DNA of 64,000 bases, taken from assembly GCA_963210315.1 (NCBI GenBank), contig OY723313.1, positions 310,001 to 374,000 on the forward strand. Direction: 5' to 3'. Positions 54,091 to 64,000 of the stretch are shown piece by piece. This DNA comes from Rhynchopus euleeides (lineage: Eukaryota; Euglenozoa; Diplonemea; Diplonemida; Diplonemidae). Made by a program: the position numbers and the translations under genes. The notes beneath the pieces are model-generated. The model had not been told where the DNA came from. It worked only from the letters and a program-made list of their open reading frames with translations, and ran no database searches. The stretch's first letter is position 1. The number at the start of each line of letters is the position of its first letter.

Positions 54091-55303
54091 AAACTCGCAA
54101 GAAAAAAAATCGACACGTTAATCAGATCGCAAACCCCCCCATACACACCGACAGCGAGCGCTCCACCTCCACCCCTCAGGGTTTCACCCGAAAAAGATCC
54201 GTAAAGAATCCAGACCCCACCCCATCCCTCGCGCGAGGGAGGGAGGCAGTTATGTAGAGTACGCCGTATAGAAGAACAGATCTGATAGCACTGTCCCTCC
54301 TTCACCCTAAGTGCAGGTCGACAGCCCAAGACGGAGAGATGTGCTCAGGCTGGCTTTGACCACACCGGATGTGCAGAGGGAGAGGCGGCGAAGCGTTGGT
54401 TCAATTGTTGTGAACATGGGGGGAGGGGGGAGGGGGGGATGTTTTCAGGTGTGCATGTGTGTGGCGCGGGGGGGGGGGGGGGGAAGAGTGTCGAATGAGA
54501 AGACACGAACAAAGCCTTTCGAAACGAGGCATGCGCATGCCGCCTGCACCCATCCCACTGCCACCACACGCTATCCAACCTACCTGCCACCTGACATTGC
54601 CGGTTGGTGGGTCCACGCAATGCGACCACGACGGATCAACGCATCGCGACTGAAATCCTCTCTCTCTAGAAGATGCAGACAAATCGACGCCTCCCCCGGA
54701 ACAAACCCCGAAACTGAGTGTCTGCCACGCGCTCCGGTGTGCCAGGGTCCCACAGGCTGGCACAGTGCTGCACACAGACCAAATCACCCTTCACTGCATA
54801 GCACTTCCGTGGCACGGCAGCCGTGCAGGTCATCCCACCTGGGTGGCACAGTTTAAATGACTTTTGAAAGATGCCGTGTGATTCTCTTTTGCCGCAGAGT
54901 GGGAAGGGGGGGGGAGAGCGGGGGAGGGAAAACCCCAGCAATTTGCTGTGCAGAACGGGAGCTCAATCTAGGTGACGGCCCACCCGCTATGAGACACACG
55001 CATGATGCGAGTGCCACACAGAGTACTGTCATACACACGCACATACGGAGCCCCTCCCCCCCCCCCCCCCCTCCCCTTCCCCGCATACCCTACCCATTCA
55101 AGAAGGCCTCATGGGCTTTTGTGGCAATCGCCAACCCCGCGAAAGATATATATAACCTCTCTCTCCCGTTCTCTCACCCCTTTAACCCACCACAGGCACG
55201 CCACTCCTCCCTGGAGCTCGTCAAGCCAAAGCCACGTTAACAAAATCGGAGCAACAGGATGGGGGAGGGGGATCTTTTCCTCACATGTTCGCGACACAAC
55301 ATA
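54091..55303. other. Region downstream of the cyclase-like gene
   Basis: G-tracts (54418-54485), C-tracts (55050-55075) and mixed DNA. The last part is probably the 3-prime region of the minus-strand gene. No gene is seen. Confidence 0.4.
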
Positions 55304-58300
55304 TCATCCCACTTCGCTGTCCGGCTCCCCGTCGCTGGGGACGCGGACGGAGATGTCCTCGCTGCAGGAAACCTCTGCATCGGAGTCCATTGCATCCCCT
55401 ACGCTGGACATGCAGTACTGCCGGGAGGTGACCGGGAGGGAGAAGAGTTGCAGCTTGGAGCTCTGCCACGGGCCCTCCTCCAGCGGGTGTGCGGCGAGGT
55501 AGGTGAATGAGAAGCGGAAGTCTCCTGTCGCCACAACGGGGTGGTCGTATAGCGCCGCAGCGGTGCAGGCTTGCCGTGCGCCTGGGAGGACATCCCCCAC
55601 TATGGAGAAGGCCAGGCGGTTTGCCGTCCCGAGGTTGCCCACCACGGCAACGCCGGACGCAAGGCCCAGGTGCACCACCCCGTAGCGGTCGCCTTGGAAC
55701 ACCTTCCGCAGCGCCACAGCACACTTGTATGCATCCGCGACCTCCGTCCCGCTGTTGACAGACCCAGCGGTGCCGAATGTTACTGTCACCTCAAACCCTG
55801 TGTCGAAGCTGTGCAGCACACCGCGGTAGAGCTTGGCCTCCAGGAAGACAGCGCTGAGGAAGGCCGACGATGACTCGAGAATCTGAAGAGGAGAGGGGTT
55901 TTGGCGAAGTAGAGAAAGGGCTAAGTGAGGTCGGCAGAGACAGAGTGAGAGTGGTTGGAACGGTGACCTTGGTAATGTTTTTGACAGGGGGAAAGGGGAA
56001 CAATGGCCTGGTCAAAAGGTTAAAACCCTGTGCCTGGAATTTTGACCGAGTTAGATAAAATTTTCAGTGCAATCCTTCAGCACCTCCCCCCTAGATTTTT
56101 AGGTTTTCTTGACCCAATGGTCGAAATCTGCGACATAGTGGAAATCCCGGGGACATGTCGAATTCGAAATTTTTGGGTCAAGAAACCCCAGGGGGGACCC
56201 TTTGGTTTCACCCCCTGCTGGGGGGCCTGGTGGGCGTTCAGGTGTGCTGAGACCCTTTGGGTTCTGACAGAGTGCAGCAATGGTAATCAACCGTCGTGAA
56301 CGTACTTTCGTGCCGGCATGGCTATCCATGCGCACCGTGGCATGTCGCCGCATCCGTTCCGATCAACAAGTGCCAGAGGTAAATCAGGAGTCCTGGTCCA
56401 GTGCAGGCACCTGCGCTGCAGATACCCAAGGGACTGTTGTCCACAAAAATGCACACGCAAGGACATCAACTGACCGAGGCAATGCACCTCGCAGCCTATC
56501 GATTCGATTCGGGGCACCAAGCCTCACGAGCTGGTCACGCGATACCAGGTTACTCTGCGTGGCATATTCCGTGCAGCCGAAATGGCTTGGGCAGCAGTGC
56601 ACAGGAACTTCTGCTGCACTGCGACAGGACAACCCAAGCACCTGCCGCGTACATCCGGAGGTGAAGTTGGATGAGGAAGATCAGTGGCTTCTGGGAGGAA
56701 GAGGGCGACCGCGTCCACGTCGCGGATACCACACTCAGCACACGAGCGGGCGTTGCCTGAAATCCCCCATGTGTAAACAGGGGAAATCGGCCTTTGAGGG
56801 AATCCTGGTCAGGAATAAAAATTTCCACACATATTTTTCGACTTCCTGAGGCCAAAAACTGGTGTTCCTGGACCCAGATGTGACATCTGGATGACATAAT
56901 AAAAATCCAGAGTGCCTTAGAGGCGCGCGGGACATTTTTTTGGGGATCGTGGCTGGGGACCCCCTATTTTGGGGGATTTCCCGTAGGTGGAAAATGTCGA
57001 TTTTCCAATTTTAGATCATTCTGGGGGCACCTGCGGGGCCATATTTTGCATTTTCAGACAGGGGACCTATACCCTACAAACCCGATTTTCGGGTTTTTTG
57101 ACCATTTTTTGCCTTGTGCGAAAACGTGATATTTTTTGGACAAAATTCCAGGCACAGGGTTTAAGAAACCCTGACTCGGCCGCCGTGATCTTTTGGCCGC
57201 AGGATATGTGGTGTGTGTTTGCAGTGTGGTTTAAAGTGGCACATACCGCTTGCCTCGTCATCTCGACTGGCGGCTTCGGTTTAGTCGACATGCGAATCAC
57301 GAGAGCCTGTGGGAGTCAACACGGGGATGGGATGACAAAAGAGGAGACGGACGCATCACCCCCACCCCACTATCCACAACTCTATGGCATGCATGTTCCA
57401 CCGTGTGTCTGCGGGCGTGGCCTTTTCATAGGCTGTGCCGTATGGAGGACACCTTTCCAGCTTTCTCCCGACCCACACACATTGATTGTTCTGCCCATAC
57501 CGCAATGTTTTGCCGCACAAGCGACGCCGGAAGCAGGGGGGGGCCTGACAGGACGATGGCGGGAGGGCCATCGAGCCCCATGAGCGGGTTGCAATCCACA
57601 GCTGCGTGTGCTGGGCTGTGCGGCTGCGGCGCATGAGCCACAACGCTGCTGTGCTGCTGGCTCTCCTGCGTCTGCGTCTGCGGCGGGTTTGCGGAGAGCT
57701 GCGGGGGGCGCGTGGCGGGAGGCTCGATCCCGCCATTCGCAGGAGGCGACGGGGTTGACGGCCTCGCTCGCTTCTGCCCCTCCCCCAGCTTTAGCGCACT
57801 CTCCTGTGTCGCAAGCGACTCTATGGCGCGGGACCGGGATTCGTAAAACATCGCGTCGGGGAGGTAGGGGCGGTACATCTTGAGATGGTCCAACAGCAGC
57901 CGGAATGCGCCAGCAAGCTGTGGGTCGAGATCATCATCATCCACAAACTTCTCCGCCCCTTCGAGGTCAAACCTGGCGAGCGAACCCGCGATATTCTGCG
58001 CGATCTTGCTACTCTTCTTGATATGCGCGTGCTGCCTGGAAACCGCATGGAAGGCAATCCCAGCCTTGATACTCCCTGCCACCTCTAGGAGGGAACTCAG
58101 AGCGGATATCACGATCACCGCACGCTTCCCATCCCCTTCCACCTCGAACAGCAGGACAACGTCGATAACGCACATCGGGATGTCAAGCCCAAATGCCTTG
58201 GTGCAGTTCAGGCAAATCCGCAGAAGCGACTCCTCAGAGAGGTTGGTGTAGAGGCTTGTGATGTAGAACGCAAGGTTCAGCAGCGAGAGGAGGAGGTAGA

Positions 58301-59179
58301 CGACCCCCATTGCAGAGCTGGCGCCGATGATTGCGGTTGTGGCGAAGTCGGTCACGACGTCCCACGTGTGGAGGAACCGGAAGAGGAGGTTCCAGATGAG
58401 CTTGTTCGTCACCACCTTGCGCCCGTTCAGCAGCACGATGTTCATCGGGCCGAAGAAGAAGTTGATCACAATCAGTAGCCCCCACCACACGCCGACGCTG
58501 CCCATGCTGAGCCCCATGGAGGCGAACACCATGGCCCCGCCGAGGCAGGCAACGTTGTTGCTGAAGGAGGTCTGCTTGATCTGGTTCCCCGGTATGCACA
58601 GGACGTTGTACATCTGTTCGGAGAGAGAGAATGTGTGTGTGAGAGAAAGCGGATTGGCGATGGGGAGGCAATGTTCAAAGCAATGAATCACACCCCCAGC
58701 AGACGCGTTAATCACATTGTGCAGTGTAGGAACGCACCGAGCGAGAAATTCCGGTGATATCACACATCTCTGAACAATGCATCCCCGCCCCCCGCCTTTC
58801 CCCGTGCGAGTTGAAGGCAATGACATACCGAGCCGGCGAACCACATCAAATTGCCGATGTTGGTGGCGGTGAGCCACCCGACAGCGAGGTATGGGTTGCG
58901 GAGCGAGCTGTGCAGGTCGCATTCGGAGATGAGGTGGTTCCACTGCGCGTCCTCCCTACACAGGAGGATGACGTCCACCGCAAGGGCGTAGAGCGCCGTC
59001 CTGATCACTGCAAGGATTATGTAGAGGGCACGCTTCTTGGGTGTCCATTCGGGCGCCTCGATGGGCAAGCTTGCCCCCAGCTGTGAGCGGGGCTTTTGCG
59101 ACGACGTCGACTCCTCCAGAGCGTCACTCCGAGGGGCTTCAATGACTTGCGGCGCCCTGGCAGAAATCCGAGCTGACAT
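55304..59179 (-). CDS. Multi-pass membrane protein with degenerate cyclase-like tail
   Basis: Three exons: 59179-58829 (donor GTATGT), 58613-57501 (donor GTATGG) and 55882-55304, all in phase 0, for 680 residues. Introns are 215 and 1618 bp. About six hydrophobic helices occupy residues 48-310 (for example VGVWWGLLIVINFFFGPMNI). A cytoplasmic block follows with LDHLKMYRPYLPDAMF, a motif found upstream of class III nucleotidyl cyclase domains in several protists. A Pro/Gln-rich linker follows, then the cyclase-like tail: VLHSFDTGFEVTVTFG and LGLASGVAVVGNLGTANRLA...SIVGD. The usual first metal-Asp strand and the Gly-Asp of the second are not visible, so catalysis is doubtful. An exon could be missing within intron 2; the join there is the least certain. 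Confidence 0.7.
56024..57160. mobile_element. TTAA-flanked element inside intron 2
   Basis: TTAA lies at 56020-56023 and 57161-57164. The ends are inverted copies of ACCCTGTGCCTGGAATTTTG (the left has one extra A). Removing it leaves an intron of about 480 bp, closer to the others here. The interior has a second inverted pair (TTTCTTGACCCA near 56104, TGGGTCAAGAAA near 56176). TTAA targets are typical of piggyBac-type transposons; no transposase is present. Confidence 0.65.
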
Positions 59180-60061
59180 CGTGAGAAGCTAGATTGGTTT
59201 GGGGGGGGAGAGAGAAAAGGGGGAGGGGGAGAGAGAGCGTGTGCGTTGGAGTGGCCAGAGGGGCCACACCCTCTCCTTCTGCTTACGCGAAAAGCGCTGC
59301 AACACGTCGGAAGGCTGCAGCCATGCTCAGTCCCTTGCCGCCTTCTCAGGTTATCTTTTTTTGTGGGGAAAAGAAAGCCGATTTAAAAAAACGGGGTGGG
59401 GGAGGGGGGGGGGGATATCAATAGCTAGGACAAGCCAGAAAATATATCAGAAAATACGGCAATCAGCAGCAGTAGCAGCAGGGTTGGTGGAATCCCCCCA
59501 CCCCCCCTTTTCTTCTCGCGGCGGGAAATATATAACGAGTCAGCAGATGGGGGCGGGGGATGGGGGGATAGCTGTGTCTGTGTGTGTATTGACCGACCCG
59601 GCCTTCCAGTGGCACAGCTGTCCGCTTGTCTAGTGTACAGCCCCCCTGTGTCGTGTGGGTGTGGTTTTTTGCCGTGTGAAGGTGGTGACGCTGTGACGCA
59701 CAGAAACAAACCCCGCCCAAGCAACGCTTCACTCAGCTGCACTCAAAGAGATATGAGAGAGGCGGTGGGGGGTGAGAAGACTCTCAGGGGGGAGGGGGTC
59801 GGGAGGCAATTCCGGCAACAACCTGCTATCTTTCCGCCGTTACTCTGGGTTAGGATACCGCATGCAGGTGGTCTCTCAAACTGAGAAAGCAGGGGGGGGG
59901 TGTTGGGGGGTGGGGGTGGGAGTTGACCCTCAAAGGATCAGCAGCCTCTCGGTCAGGCCAGCCGAGGGGGGGGGGGGTATATTTCATTGTGCGCGCAGGG
60001 GGTTGGCAACAATGTTTCGAGTTTTTTTTTGTCGGATTCTTTTTTTCAGGGATAGTGGGTG
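59180..60061. other. Promoter-side region of the cyclase-like gene
   Basis: GAGAGA purine tracts adjoin 59190-59240, with G-tracts (59395-59415, 59890-59910, 59970-59980) and mixed sequence. No gene is seen. Confidence 0.4.
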
Positions 60062-61035
60062 CAGGGTATAAGATAGACTTTTTTTCTGGCGCCGTTTTCC
60101 GGTTTTTCTGGTTTTGAAAATTTTTCGCGCGCGCCTTCGGCGCGCGCGACCCGCGCAAACCCTCCCAGAGTCTGAGAAGGCCCGGTGCCTGCGCGCGTCC
60201 TGTCGTACTGAGGCTGCTTGGTGGGGCAGGCGCAGCAGCTGCTTTGAAAGTTTGGACTCTCGACCAAAAAACCGGTCTGGTGCAATGCTTTTACACAGGG
60301 GGGTCTGGGGGGCGGAGCCCCCCAGCCGCCGGAGGCCACGGTAGTGAACATCTGTTCACTACAGTCTGGATTCGCTTGTAAGTAGGAAGGCTTCGCTGTA
60401 TCGCAGCCCGGCCAGCAGGAGATCACTGGTCCTTGAGGGTTCAACCTTCAGGGTGGAGGAGGACGGGGGAGCGACCACTCGTGACAGGTGTGCGTTGTGG
60501 GTGGAGTGGGTGCACGACAGAATGGCCAAAGGGTCCACGAGATCTCTGCACACATTCCGTTATCGAGGAGATGGGCACCTAGCTGTGACGACAGGCAACA
60601 AACAAATCTCATCTGTTAGTTGCCCCCAATAGGCTTGGCGACCTTCAAGACTGCTTGAAAGTCGTTCGTGTTCTCGTCTCAGCCCTCCAGACTGCAGTCT
60701 TAGACTCCCTCTTAGACATGGTGGCTGGAGTCCACCATGTGTGCACCTTCAAAACAGAAGAGACCTGCATGACGAGGTCACCACCCACCGGGCCATCCGC
60801 TAGGTCCATTTTTCTTCTCCGCTTCTCTGCCTTCTTTGGACTATTTGAGCTCTGTGCGGATCACGATGGGGTCACTTTCTATTTTTTTATGGCGTTTTTT
60901 CTGACTGTTTTACTGTCCCAAAGTCACAAGAAAAACCGCCAAAAATGAGACCGACCTTTTTTTTTTTTCCAGAAAACCGGGAACCGGGAAACCCTGGTTT
61001 TGAAAACCGGAAAACCAGACCTATCTTATCCCCTG
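60062..61035. mobile_element. hAT-like element A, nearly identical to 61045-62238
   Basis: The ends are CAGGGTATAAGATAG and, inverted, CAGGGGATAAGATAG. It contains a GC hairpin with a TTCG loop (60126-60149) and one module (60296-60356). Flanking octamers (AGTGGGTG, AACCCAGG) do not match, unlike the other family members. It lacks about 195 bp present in its neighbour. Confidence 0.75.
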
Positions 61036-61044
61036 AACCCAGGC

Positions 61045-62238
61045 CAGGGTATAAGATAGACTTTTTTTCTGGCGCCGTTTTCCGGTTTTTCTGGTTTTGA
61101 AAATTTTTCGCGCGCGCCTTCGGCGCGCGCGACCCGCGCAAACCCTCCCAGAATCTGAGAGGGCCCGGTGCCTGCGCGCGTCCTGTCGTACTGAGGCTGC
61201 TTGGTGGGGCAGGCGCAGCAGCTGCTTTGAAAGTTTGGACTCTCGGCCAAAAAACCGGTCTGGTGCAATTTTTTTACGCAGGGGGGTCTGGGGGGCGGAG
61301 CCCCCCAGCCGCCGGAGGCCACGGTAGTGATCATCTGTTCCCTACAGTCTGGATTCGCTTGTAAGTAGGAAGGCTTCGCTGTATCGCAGCCCGGCCAGCA
61401 GGAGATCACTGGTCCTTGAGGGTTCAACCTTCAGGGTGGAGGAGGACGGGGGAGCGACCACTCGTGACAGGTGTGCGTTGTGGGTGGAGTGGGTGCACGA
61501 CAGAATGGCCAAAGGGTCCACGAGATCTCTGCACACATTCCGTTATCGAGGAAATGGGCACCTAGCTGTGACGACAGGCAACAAACAAATCTCATCTGTT
61601 AGTTGCCCCCAATAGGCTTGGCGACCTTCAAGATTGCTTGAAAGTCGTTCGTGTTCTCGTCTCAGCCCTCCAGACAAGCAGATCTGTCTCGAGTTGGTGG
61701 GCTGTCGCCATGTATTCGATGGCACCGAGTGACGCTGCACAGAGGCAGACGACACGGTGAACTCCAGCGGAGGTTACCCTACCTCCGCTGGAGTACACCG
61801 TGTGTCTCCCATGAGTCTCAACTAGCGGGAGTCGTAAATTAGCTGGAAAATAGACTCCCGTCTCCAGTACAGACTGCAGTCTTAGACTCCCTCTTAGACA
61901 CTCGCTAGGGTGGCTGGAGTCCACCATGTGTGCACCTTCAAAACAGAAGAGGCCTGCATGACGAGGGCATCACCACCCACCGGGCCCCACCGGGCCACCC
62001 GCTAGGTCCATTTTTTCTTCTCCGCTTCTCTGCCTTCTTTGGACTATTTGAGCTCTGTGCGGATCACGATGGGGTCACTTTCTATTTTTTTATGGCGTTT
62101 TTTCTGACTGTTTTACTGTCCCAAAGTCACAAAAAAAACCGCCAAAAATGAGATCGACCTCTTTTTTTTTTCCAGAAAACCGGGAACCGGGAAACCCTGG
62201 TTTTGAAAACCGGAAAACCAGACCTATCTTATCCCCTG
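61045..62238. mobile_element. hAT-like element B, TSD ACCCAGGC
   Basis: It has the same termini as element A. ACCCAGGC flanks it exactly at 61037-61044 and 62239-62246. It has one module (61279-61339) and the TTCG hairpin (61109-61132). An extra segment, about 61676-61870, includes a near-perfect 23-bp-arm hairpin (61752-61803). It begins one base after element A plus its own 8-bp target duplication. Confidence 0.9.
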
Positions 62239-62344
62239 ACCCAGGCTGTATCCTGACACCAAAATCTGGTTTTTCCGGTGGCGAAAAAATTTTCTCGACC
62301 CTCGATTTTGCCAGAATTTTTTTTTACCCCTGGGGTAATCAGGC

Positions 62345-62790
62345 TGGGGGAAAAAACAACAAATCACAACGAATCACACCCGATCACAACAAATCACAAC
62401 GCCAAATGTTGTGATTTGTTGTGATTTGTTGCGATTTGTTGCGATTTGTTGTGGCCAGTTGTGATTTGTTGCGACCAGTTGTGACGACTTGTGACCCTTT
62501 TGTGATGAGTTGTGATGAGTTGTGATGAGGTGTGATCTGTTGTGATCTGTTGTGATCTGTTGTGATCTGTTGTGATCGCGATCCAAAATTTCAAAAATTT
62601 AAAATTTTGGATCGCGATCACAACAGATCACACCTCATCACAACTCATCACAAAAGGGTCACAAGTCGTCACAACTGGTCACAACAAATCACACCACGTC
62701 ACACCTAGTCGCAAAAAATCACAACAAATCACAACATTTGCCTTGTGATTTGTTGTGATCTGTTGTGATCGGGTGTGATCGGGTGTTTCA
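62345..62790. repeat. Decamer array TTGTGATTTG in alternating orientation
   Basis: Units of 10 bp (TTGTGATTTG, TTGTGATCTG, TTGTGATGAG) run forward at 62407-62580 and invert at 62615-62735. Short opposite blocks lie outside each side. The centre, 62572-62618, is an A/T palindrome bounded by GATCGCGATCC. The two halves are complementary unit by unit, so the array can fold into one ~165-bp hairpin. Reading frames here are artefacts. Confidence 0.85.
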
Positions 62791-64000
62791 TTAGCACCCA
62801 CTGTCCCTGCTTTTTTTTTCTTTGGGCGGCGGTGCGCAATTTTTTGCAAACAGTAAAACAATATATGAAGAACCCCGTTCGCCTGACCACACACACACAA
62901 ACACACACAGATCACAGCACGCGCCGCAAGAGAGGGCAGGGCGGTGGGTCGGCCTTGGCAACAGCAACAAAGAGCAACGCCAACCTGTCGCCGTGCTCGG
63001 AAGATGGGCAACCTTCGCAAGGGCGTTGATGGCAGCAAGTCCCTTTGGGCGCGCCGTCGCGGTGGCCACCCTTAGCGCCATCATATCGTTTCGAGCTACG
63101 AATGATGCAACCCTTCCACCGGGCGCTCGTCAGGCAGTGCGCATGTGGCAGGTCACGCCACCCCGATACCGGCATTGCAGCCAGTTTTCAGACCGTCATA
63201 AACAGATCAATGTCGCCAGGAGGAACGAAATTTGCATTGATACCATGTGTGGATGGTGGTTCACGATCGCGGCACGACGTGAAGTGTTTAGGGGGGGGGG
63301 GGGGCGTCGTGATCGCGAATCACGCTGCGATGGGCTGTGGCTCATCGTGATTCACATCATGGTCATGATGTGATCACGATGTGACCGAAATCGGACACCC
63401 CGCTTCGGTCCACCATATTCTGCGTGTCGGTGAACGTGCTCAACACCCCCACACCTGCATGTTGGTGGATTAGGCCACATGACCGTGCAGCTCGTGCTGG
63501 GCATCCTGGATTCAACTCATGAAATCGTGAGTCCCTTTCTACCCTGTGAGAAGCGCAGCCCGCTCCAGCGTGGTGCTTCTGCCCGACCTCGTGACCCCTG
63601 CCGGGAAGAGACGGGCGGTTGCACCAGGAGCGGGAGCTTGATGGTGCCAGATGGAAATATTCGGGCAAGCCAATGTAGGGAGGCGGCCCTTCCCGGGCAG
63701 ACTCCCTAAATTGGCTCGCCCGAAATATCAACAAAAATGGGGGGTAAAAGCGCACAGAGGCACGGAGGCTCAGTACTCCTTGCGGCATGAGTGTGACTCT
63801 TCACGTTGTGACGACGTCGTGATAATATCGTGGGTGCAATGTGATCATGAACGTGAATTCGTGATCACAAAAAACGACGTTATCCCGAACGTGACCCATC
63901 CATGTATTCTGTTCGTAGTAACGATAGTCATGAGGGGGGGGGGGGGGGTGGAACGATCTGAAGGGGGTTTATCACTGATTAGGTTTCGTTGATGGCAAAA
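62791..64000. other. End of window, no gene seen
   Basis: Mixed DNA with (AC)n near 62890-62910 and GATCACGATGTGA-type repeats (63300-63385, 63820-63870) related to the decamer array. One long hairpin is listed separately. Frames on both strands lack motifs. Confidence 0.4.
63657..63728. repeat. Long imperfect hairpin
   Basis: Arms of about 26 bp (CGGGCAAGCCAATGTAGGGAG and its near-complement ending CGCCCGAAATAT) lie around a 19-base loop. It has two mismatches and one gap. It could be a minimal MITE or a small-RNA precursor; nothing decides between them. Confidence 0.5.

Noticed and set aside
60062..61035. 8-bp target duplication for element A
   Set aside because: The flanking octamers AGTGGGTG and AACCCAGG do not match, so it is called on termini and similarity only.
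62345..62790. CRISPR-like array
   Set aside because: Units are contiguous decamers without spacers and flip orientation; the context is eukaryotic.

Overview
This is a GC-rich nuclear segment from a eukaryotic microbe, probably an alga or other protist. The genes have spliceosomal introns (donors GTATGT or GTATGG, acceptors CAG) and eukaryotic families: TBC Rab-GAP, mitochondrial carrier, PPR, ubiquitin-like, and a multi-pass protein with a cyclase-like tail. No rRNA, tRNA, operon or bacterial signal is visible. Chromerid-like alveolate is my best guess, but no feature here proves the lineage.

Genes: every protein gene I can defend on the single-copy DNA is on the minus strand. In coordinate order they are a PDZ protein cut by the window edge (1-1210), a double zinc-ribbon/KE-rich protein (14358-16145), a ubiquitin-like-fold protein (17023-18381), a zeta-toxin-type P-loop kinase (25704-27488), a mitochondrial carrier (29285-30400), a TBC1D13-like Rab-GAP (32913-34718), a Nudix hydrolase (35199-35723), a PPR protein (35989-37263), a 2279-residue lipase-like protein whose catalytic serine is glycine (38493-45467), and a membrane protein with a degenerate class III cyclase tail (55304-59179). 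The block 29-46 kb is the only compact gene-dense stretch. The genes do not form one obvious pathway. Large plus-strand open frames over these genes are antisense shadows.

Repeats: the rest is a mosaic of mobile elements, and these are the most interesting content. Seven short elements (3049, 3666, 8115, 22219, 23434, 30838, 61045) have termini beginning CAGGG or CAGTG and exact 8-bp target duplications, as expected of non-autonomous hAT transposons. Their terminal repeats differ from one another, yet all carry one or two copies of the same ~60-bp hairpin module. Fifteen copies of that module occur in the window. Other elements are a TA-flanked foldback family with a SAP-like reading frame (46.7-49.0 kb), a TA-flanked pair (11.7-14.0 kb), an AT-rich palindromic element with a GCAAGC duplication (19200-19713), a TTACT-flanked MITE nested in a SINE-like repeat (52556-53054), and a TTAA-flanked element inside an intron (56024-57160).

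Two 358-bp direct repeats (19983-20340, 20782-21138) form a small LTR-like element. Each contains a TATA-like sequence and a hammerhead-ribozyme-like core, so it resembles a retrozyme. At 6.5-7.6 kb, degenerate telomere-like arrays bracket an intron-containing fragment of a gene. At 62.3-62.8 kb, a decamer repeat flips orientation several times around a central palindrome.
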